From NCBI GenBank assembly GCA_001931875.2, contig MSJH02000828.1:1-64000 (forward strand): a DNA stretch of 64,000 nucleotides, read 5' to 3'. Origin of the DNA: Byssochlamys sp. IMV 00236. Taxonomy: Eukaryota; Ascomycota; Eurotiomycetes; Eurotiales; Thermoascaceae. Below are positions 59,465 to 64,000 of this stretch, one piece after another (positions within the stretch are counted from its first letter, which is position 1; every line of letters starts with the position of its first letter). Under the pieces are notes generated by a model, which had not been told where the DNA came from, ran no database searches, and saw only the letters and a program-made list of their open reading frames with translations. The position numbers and the translations under genes were made by a program.

Positions 59465-61510
59465 ATGCAAGGTGTTTTCCATCGGCCAATGGCCACAACT
59501 GTGCAAAAGGGTAATGCAACCCCGGCGAAGAGCATCTCATTCAATACCTCGAATACTGCAGTTGCTCCTGCCCCTGAGACCTCAGGAACTGTCGTGATTG
59601 TATTTGAGCCTGGACATGACGACATAGTTCGAGCTGTATCAGAAGTCCTGGGGAAGGCATGGACAACAATGAACTCATTGTTACATCTATCAGGGACCAG
59701 CGATGCAGTGGTGGTGGGTATTCGATCCGTTGACCTCGCCAACAGCCTGGGGGAACGCCCGAAGTCCAATTTTATCTTGATCAACACACACTGCCTGGAT
59801 GATGGAGGCTTCCCGGACGAGAAGCTCACAGAGTGCTGTCATTATGAGTTTCTTTACTCGAGAAGTGTATTCTTCCGGCGGTATTTGGCCCGGTTCCTTG
59901 CTCTAATATTAGGACAAACGAGGCCTCATGAAGACTTGGCCACGAAGAAACGAACAAACTTCATTTCGACAACCTTTCCCGATGTCCGCGCAGCTTTGTC
60001 TAACCTTGACATCCTGTCAGTCGGATCAGATGCTGTCGAGATAAGAGTTGATCTGCTGCAGGAACCTTTGCCGGATGGCTCTTACCGTCCGATTCCCAGT
60101 CTGAAATATGTCGGGGAGCAGGTCATGCTGCTGCGCCAGCGAACCGAACTCCCAATCATTTTCACGACAAGATGTACCAAGGAAAATGGTAAATTCCCCA
60201 TGGATGATCCTGGTCTGTTCTACAAATACTTGAACCGAGCTATCCAATGGGGCATCGAATATATCGACGTCGAGTTATGGCTGCCTGAAGATATCAGACG
60301 GCGTCTAGCGGAAGACAGAGGGAATAGCATCATCATGTCTGCCTTCCACGACTTTTCCGGTACCTGGAAATGGACCTCCGCGGAGGCGCAGCGGCTGTTC
60401 AAGGAAGGTGCCAAATATGCGGAAATCGTGAAGATGATTGCCATGGTGAACACGATTGAGGAAAATTATGAGCTCGAATGTTTCCGGTCTACGATCAAAG
60501 CCAGTTGCTCATATCCACTGCTTTCCGCTGTTAACATGGGACAGATGGGTCAACTCTCTCGTGCGCTCAACACCGTTTTCTCTCCAATCACGCATCCTCT
60601 ACTGCCCATGATAGCAGCTCCTGGCCAGCTCACTGCTGCTGAGATCAATGAGGCCCTCCACATCATGGGCCAGTTGCCCAAGCGTGACATGTACGCCATC
60701 GGCTCGTTTCGCGCAACCCCTCAAACCATGTTCATGGAAAAGTGCTTCAATGAACTTAGTCTGCCGCATAGCTTCAAGTCGATCGACCGAGGACCCAAGG
60801 AGTCGATCGAGGCGGTAATCATGCAACCGAATTTTGGCGGCGCATATGTCAGCCCACCACTGCCGAGTTCGGCTTCATATATTCCTGCGACGAGTGATGC
60901 CGCACACACGATCGGTCTGATCGATACTATTACTGTGAACGATGTGGACGGGCAGCACAAGTTCGTCGGAGAGAATGCAACATGGAAAGGCATACGCGCG
61001 ACTCTGACACGAGACTATGTACCATCTGCTTACCGGGGGCGTGCTGCGATCGTGATATCTTCTTCCCAGACCGACGCATCTGCTGCGATTTTTGCTCTAC
61101 GCAGCCTCGGCATCGGTACAGTGTATACTGTTGGATTCAAAGCCACTGGGCTCTTAGCTCCAGGCTCAGAACCATTCACCTCAATCCAGTCAGTCAAACT
61201 TGTAGGGCAACCGTTCGTCATCGTTTCTGCACTGCCGCCGGACAAGTCGCTCCTCGTGCAGCCGTTGCTGCGGCATTACAGTTCCAATGGCCGCTCATCG
61301 CCACTCTCCACTAAGGGTAAGGTATATCTGGATCTCACCAGTGGCCCACGAAAAGGGGACCCGATAGCTGTAGCTGCCAGCGCGGGTTGGACCGCATACG
61401 GCATTGACGATGTCAATGCCTGGACGACGGTGGAAACATTGCGATTATTGGTTGGTCAAAATGTGCCATTTGACTTTGTGCGAATGGCATCCGGCCGCGG
61501 GTTATACTAG
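59465..61510 (+). CDS. qutR: QutR-like repressor with AROM-derived domains
   Basis: A single exon of 681 aa. It is colinear with the C-terminal part of the pentafunctional AROM protein. Residues 40-150 are a shrunken shikimate-kinase-like part without a P-loop: VVIVFEPGHDD replaces GxxGxGKT. Residues 165-400 are a type I dehydroquinase-like part that keeps Glu192 (EIRVDLL), His295 (FHDFSG), Lys323 (EIVKM) and Arg366, equivalent to catalytic positions. Residues 410-681 are a shikimate-dehydrogenase-like part that has lost the catalytic lysine (FGGAYVSPPLP replaces a TIPHK motif) and the Gly-rich NADP loop. This pattern fits QutR/Qa-1S, which represses quinate catabolism by controlling the activator QutA. 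It is shorter than the classical QutR (about 929 aa from memory). Confidence 0.82.
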   Translation: MQGVFHRPMATTVQKGNATPAKSISFNTSNTAVAPAPETSGTVVIVFEPGHDDIVRAVSEVLGKAWTTMNSLLHLSGTSDAVVVGIRSVDLANSLGERPKSNFILINTHCLDDGGFPDEKLTECCHYEFLYSRSVFFRRYLARFLALILGQTRPHEDLATKKRTNFISTTFPDVRAALSNLDILSVGSDAVEIRVDLLQEPLPDGSYRPIPSLKYVGEQVMLLRQRTELPIIFTTRCTKENGKFPMDDPGLFYKYLNRAIQWGIEYIDVELWLPEDIRRRLAEDRGNSIIMSAFHDFSGTWKWTSAEAQRLFKEGAKYAEIVKMIAMVNTIEENYELECFRSTIKASCSYPLLSAVNMGQMGQLSRALNTVFSPITHPLLPMIAAPGQLTAAEINEALHIMGQLPKRDMYAIGSFRATPQTMFMEKCFNELSLPHSFKSIDRGPKESIEAVIMQPNFGGAYVSPPLPSSASYIPATSDAAHTIGLIDTITVNDVDGQHKFVGENATWKGIRATLTRDYVPSAYRGRAAIVISSSQTDASAAIFALRSLGIGTVYTVGFKATGLLAPGSEPFTSIQSVKLVGQPFVIVSALPPDKSLLVQPLLRHYSSNGRSSPLSTKGKVYLDLTSGPRKGDPIAVAASAGWTAYGIDDVNAWTTVETLRLLVGQNVPFDFVRMASGRGLY

Positions 61511-62594
61511 CGTTTCCATCTATTAGAAATATACAACTGTTGGCATCGGGGAAGACGACGGTCGATGTGCTCTATCTAGTTCACAGGTTCTGCAACACGT
61601 CCGTCTCCGCATTAGATTCAATTTCCAGTCTGCTAGAATTAGTGTCTATTCCAGTTAGCTTCAGAAAGATTTCGTTAGGGTAGGGACCTGGAGAATAGTG
61701 TTGTACTAACCACTATATTGTTAAGCTGAACGACAGTGCTGACCGTCAAGGTCCTATTTGCCCGTTTGCTTCGTGAGATCTAATCGCAAGAACAAGCTTT
61801 CACTACGTGACATGCATCGTCCTGGCGATGGGAATGGCTTCGGTTGGCTGATTTAGCCTACGACCGGATAACTAGATGCTTTTAATTTAACCGTAAAGTT
61901 ACGCTCAAGCCTTGAGATGGACCGGTGGGATTCTGCATTTGGCTAACTTCACTACAGTACTCTCGCTTTATATTATTGATTCGAACTGGCCCATGTTGGC
62001 ACGGTTTCATCAACTGAGGGATATGAGTCGGTTATGTCGGGTATGATCCGTTCCCCCATGAGGTTCTCTAGCCATGCTTTTCTCCGCACTTCATTCTCCT
62101 TAGTCCATCGGAGCCATCAGCGCCGAAGCTGCTAAGGTTGTTTAATTCTCGATTCTCGATTCCCCCGCATTCTGATCTCCCCGACTCGGCAGGTCCTCCG
62201 GCTGGGAGATGGCGCCGTCTCTCCAGTGTCGCTCGTGGACTGGTCAGTTTAAGACCATCCCTGTCGCCGTTGGTCTTTCTGAGCGCCGAAGTTTTCCCTG
62301 ACTTCCAAGCTATTGTCTGCTCAGAGCAGTAGAAAAGGATCAAGCGTCCTGCACAGGATGCCCAGGCCGCACAACGCCACGAACATGTGCTCCATCTCCG
62401 CCTCTTGGCCGGTCGTATGCGTTGTGTCTCTGCTCGACATATATGCGAGCCATTGCCCTCCTCAGAGCCCGTATTCGTGAGATGCACTACTTCTTCGCCG
62501 TCGAGGACGACCGTGCTACCTCTCTGGCTTGCCCCCGGGCCATTTCTACCCTTATAAGTGCCAATGTGATTGCTACCCTCGAGCGTGAAGTAGT
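61511..62594. other. Intergenic region between qutR-like and Zn2Cys6 genes
   Basis: 1.08 kb. From about 62100 the sequence is GC-richer and open on both strands (for example minus 62068-62487), but I see no recognisable protein. Likely the promoter of the Zn2Cys6 gene. Confidence 0.45.
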
Positions 62595-64000
62595 ATGTCG
62601 CGTCCGCAGGTCAGCATCGACCGTCTGGCTCCGCGACGGGTGACGTCCGAACCGCGCGAGGCGATGAATTGCAAGTCCTGTCGGAAAAGAAAGGTCTGTC
62701 GCATGATTGTTGCATGTCGGGTGCATTTGGTTGCAATGCTCCGTCCCGGATGCCTTCATCAGTTTCTGACCAGGTCCACCGAATCCACAGATCAAATGTA
62801 ATCGGTTGCGGCCAAGTTGCGAAGCTTGCAAGGTGTTTCAATGCCCTTGTATATACGGTAGCTCTCCCTTCTCGTGTTCTCAGGCATTTCACGAGAAACG
62901 CGTATTGCAACTTCGATAGATCCACAGGTGACTAACTGATGGCAAGATGCAACTCCTAAAAAGCGAGGCCCTAAGACGGATGTCCTAGAGGCTCTTTTGA
63001 AACGAGTGGATGGCCTGGAAAAGCGCCTTCAAGAGGAAAGAACCCCAGCATCTCCAGTTTCGCCGGTTAAGGCAACCGCAGATGAACACAGTCCTCATGA
63101 TAACCAGAGCACTGTCGATCCTGGGGCAACGGGGTTTGCGTCCACAGAGGTTCAACAGTCGTTGTCGACATCTCGAATAGAGACCAATCTGTTTCCGCAC
63201 CGTACCAGTATGGATGGTGGCTACGGTGCGTCTTTTGCACCAACGCAAGAACGCCCTCCGCATTTCCAAGGCCAGCAACTCCCACACACGGTGCTAGATA
63301 CCTTTTTCTCGCGGATTCATGGCAAACCGTACTATATCCTAGATGAAGCGGACACGAGGCAAAAGCACAAACTCGGGCAACTGCCGCCTCCTTTGTCAAT
63401 GGCAATTCATGCTATAACCATAAGGTTCGCAGATATAGTCCCGCTAAAGAAAAAAAGAGACATGTTGGCTCACTTTGATGGCTTAGCTATGGCGAACCGT
63501 CTCTGCGCTCAGGGTTAGAGTACGCAATGCAGTCAAAGCGAGCTGTGGACATTGACGATCCTTCCGTTGAGACTCTTCAGACGTTAATATTGCTCTCTCT
63601 CTCTTTCTTTGCCCATGGGCTGGGTAAGAAGGCGTATATGACTCTATGTACGATTGCTCTCTCGCTCCACAACTTGGTAGTCATGGCAGCTAATCATGAA
63701 CGTAGCCAATTGTATCACCGTCGCTATCGCTTTGGATTTGCATAGAGAGGCGCCATCGAAGGTCAATTTGTCTCCATCCGAACGGGAAATGCGTCGACGA
63801 CTATTCTGGACTTGTTATGTTCTCGATAAATTCGCCGCATGTGGCTCGAAACGACCATGTCTAATTTCTGACGCCTCCATTGCCCTCCGCTTGCCTTTGT
63901 GGACAGCTCCCGAGGGTGGGTTACACGCCGAGGGAGAAATGTTCAATACCGGGCCGAATATCCATTATTTTTCTGATCCCCGCCGCAAAACCCAGGGAGC
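62595..64000 (+). pseudogene. Zn2Cys6 transcription factor, frameshifted, partial
   Basis: Exons 62595-62693, 62791-62857, 62947-63647 and 63706 to beyond the window end. The zinc cluster is complete across the first intron: Cys26, 29, 36, 43, 46 and 53 (CKSCRKRK then [18 protein letters not shown]). A PKKRGPKTDVLEALLKRVDGL linker and coiled coil follow. The fungal transcription factor middle homology region includes REMRRRLFWTCYVLDKFAAC. In exon 3 the frame breaks: after GGT (63513-63515) a TAG stop appears (63516-63518). The downstream coding frame resumes at GAG 63518 (EYAMQSKRAVDID), one base short. It is either a real inactivating deletion or a sequencing error. The rest stays open for about 480 nt to the window edge. 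Confidence 0.8.

Overview
The window is a piece of a filamentous ascomycete chromosome, most likely Eurotiales (Aspergillus/Penicillium type). The genes have short GT-AG introns, mostly 45-110 nt, with clear branch points. They include fungal families such as MetR, a QutR-like repressor, Chl4/Mis15, Cut8/Sts1 and Zn2Cys6 regulators. I could not fix the genus. All exon models come from reading frames plus splice consensus, and every listed complete gene closes in frame with no internal stop.

Layout. 1-9 kb: YVH1 phosphatase (minus), then about 6 kb without a supportable gene. 9-11.4 kb: a C2H2 zinc-finger protein (plus). 13.4-25.2 kb: a dense housekeeping block with NDC1 nucleoporin (minus), PEP12 syntaxin (plus), cytochrome c heme lyase (minus), mevalonate diphosphate decarboxylase (plus), the nine-exon Elongator subunit ELP1 (minus) and cytochrome oxidase subunit VIIc/Cox8 (minus). 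25.6-30.5 kb: MTR4 exosome helicase, with a 20-N assembly gap in its intron, and the Cut8/Sts1 proteasome tether. 30.5-36.9 kb: a gene-poor stretch with decayed SNF2-helicase-like relics in at least two related copies. 36.9-48.8 kb: a serine-rich conserved protein, bZIP MetR with a 683-nt intron, CHL4/Mis15, a SWIM-RING E3-ligase-like protein, and TRAPPC13 with an apparent 7-nt microexon. 51.8-58 kb: a DENN protein with an inserted C1-like zinc finger, and an aldo/keto reductase. 59.4-64 kb: a QutR-like protein built from AROM-derived domains, followed by a Zn2Cys6 factor that carries a one-base frameshift and runs off the end.

How the genes relate. Most are unlinked housekeeping functions, not a pathway cluster. 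Four head-to-head pairs share short intergenic regions (NDC1/PEP12, heme lyase/MVD, COX8/MTR4, SWIM-RING/TRAPPC13), so bidirectional promoters are likely. The right end is the most accessory-like part: an enzyme-derived repressor beside a broken Zn2Cys6 factor. I see no rRNA, tRNA, CRISPR array or intact transposon.
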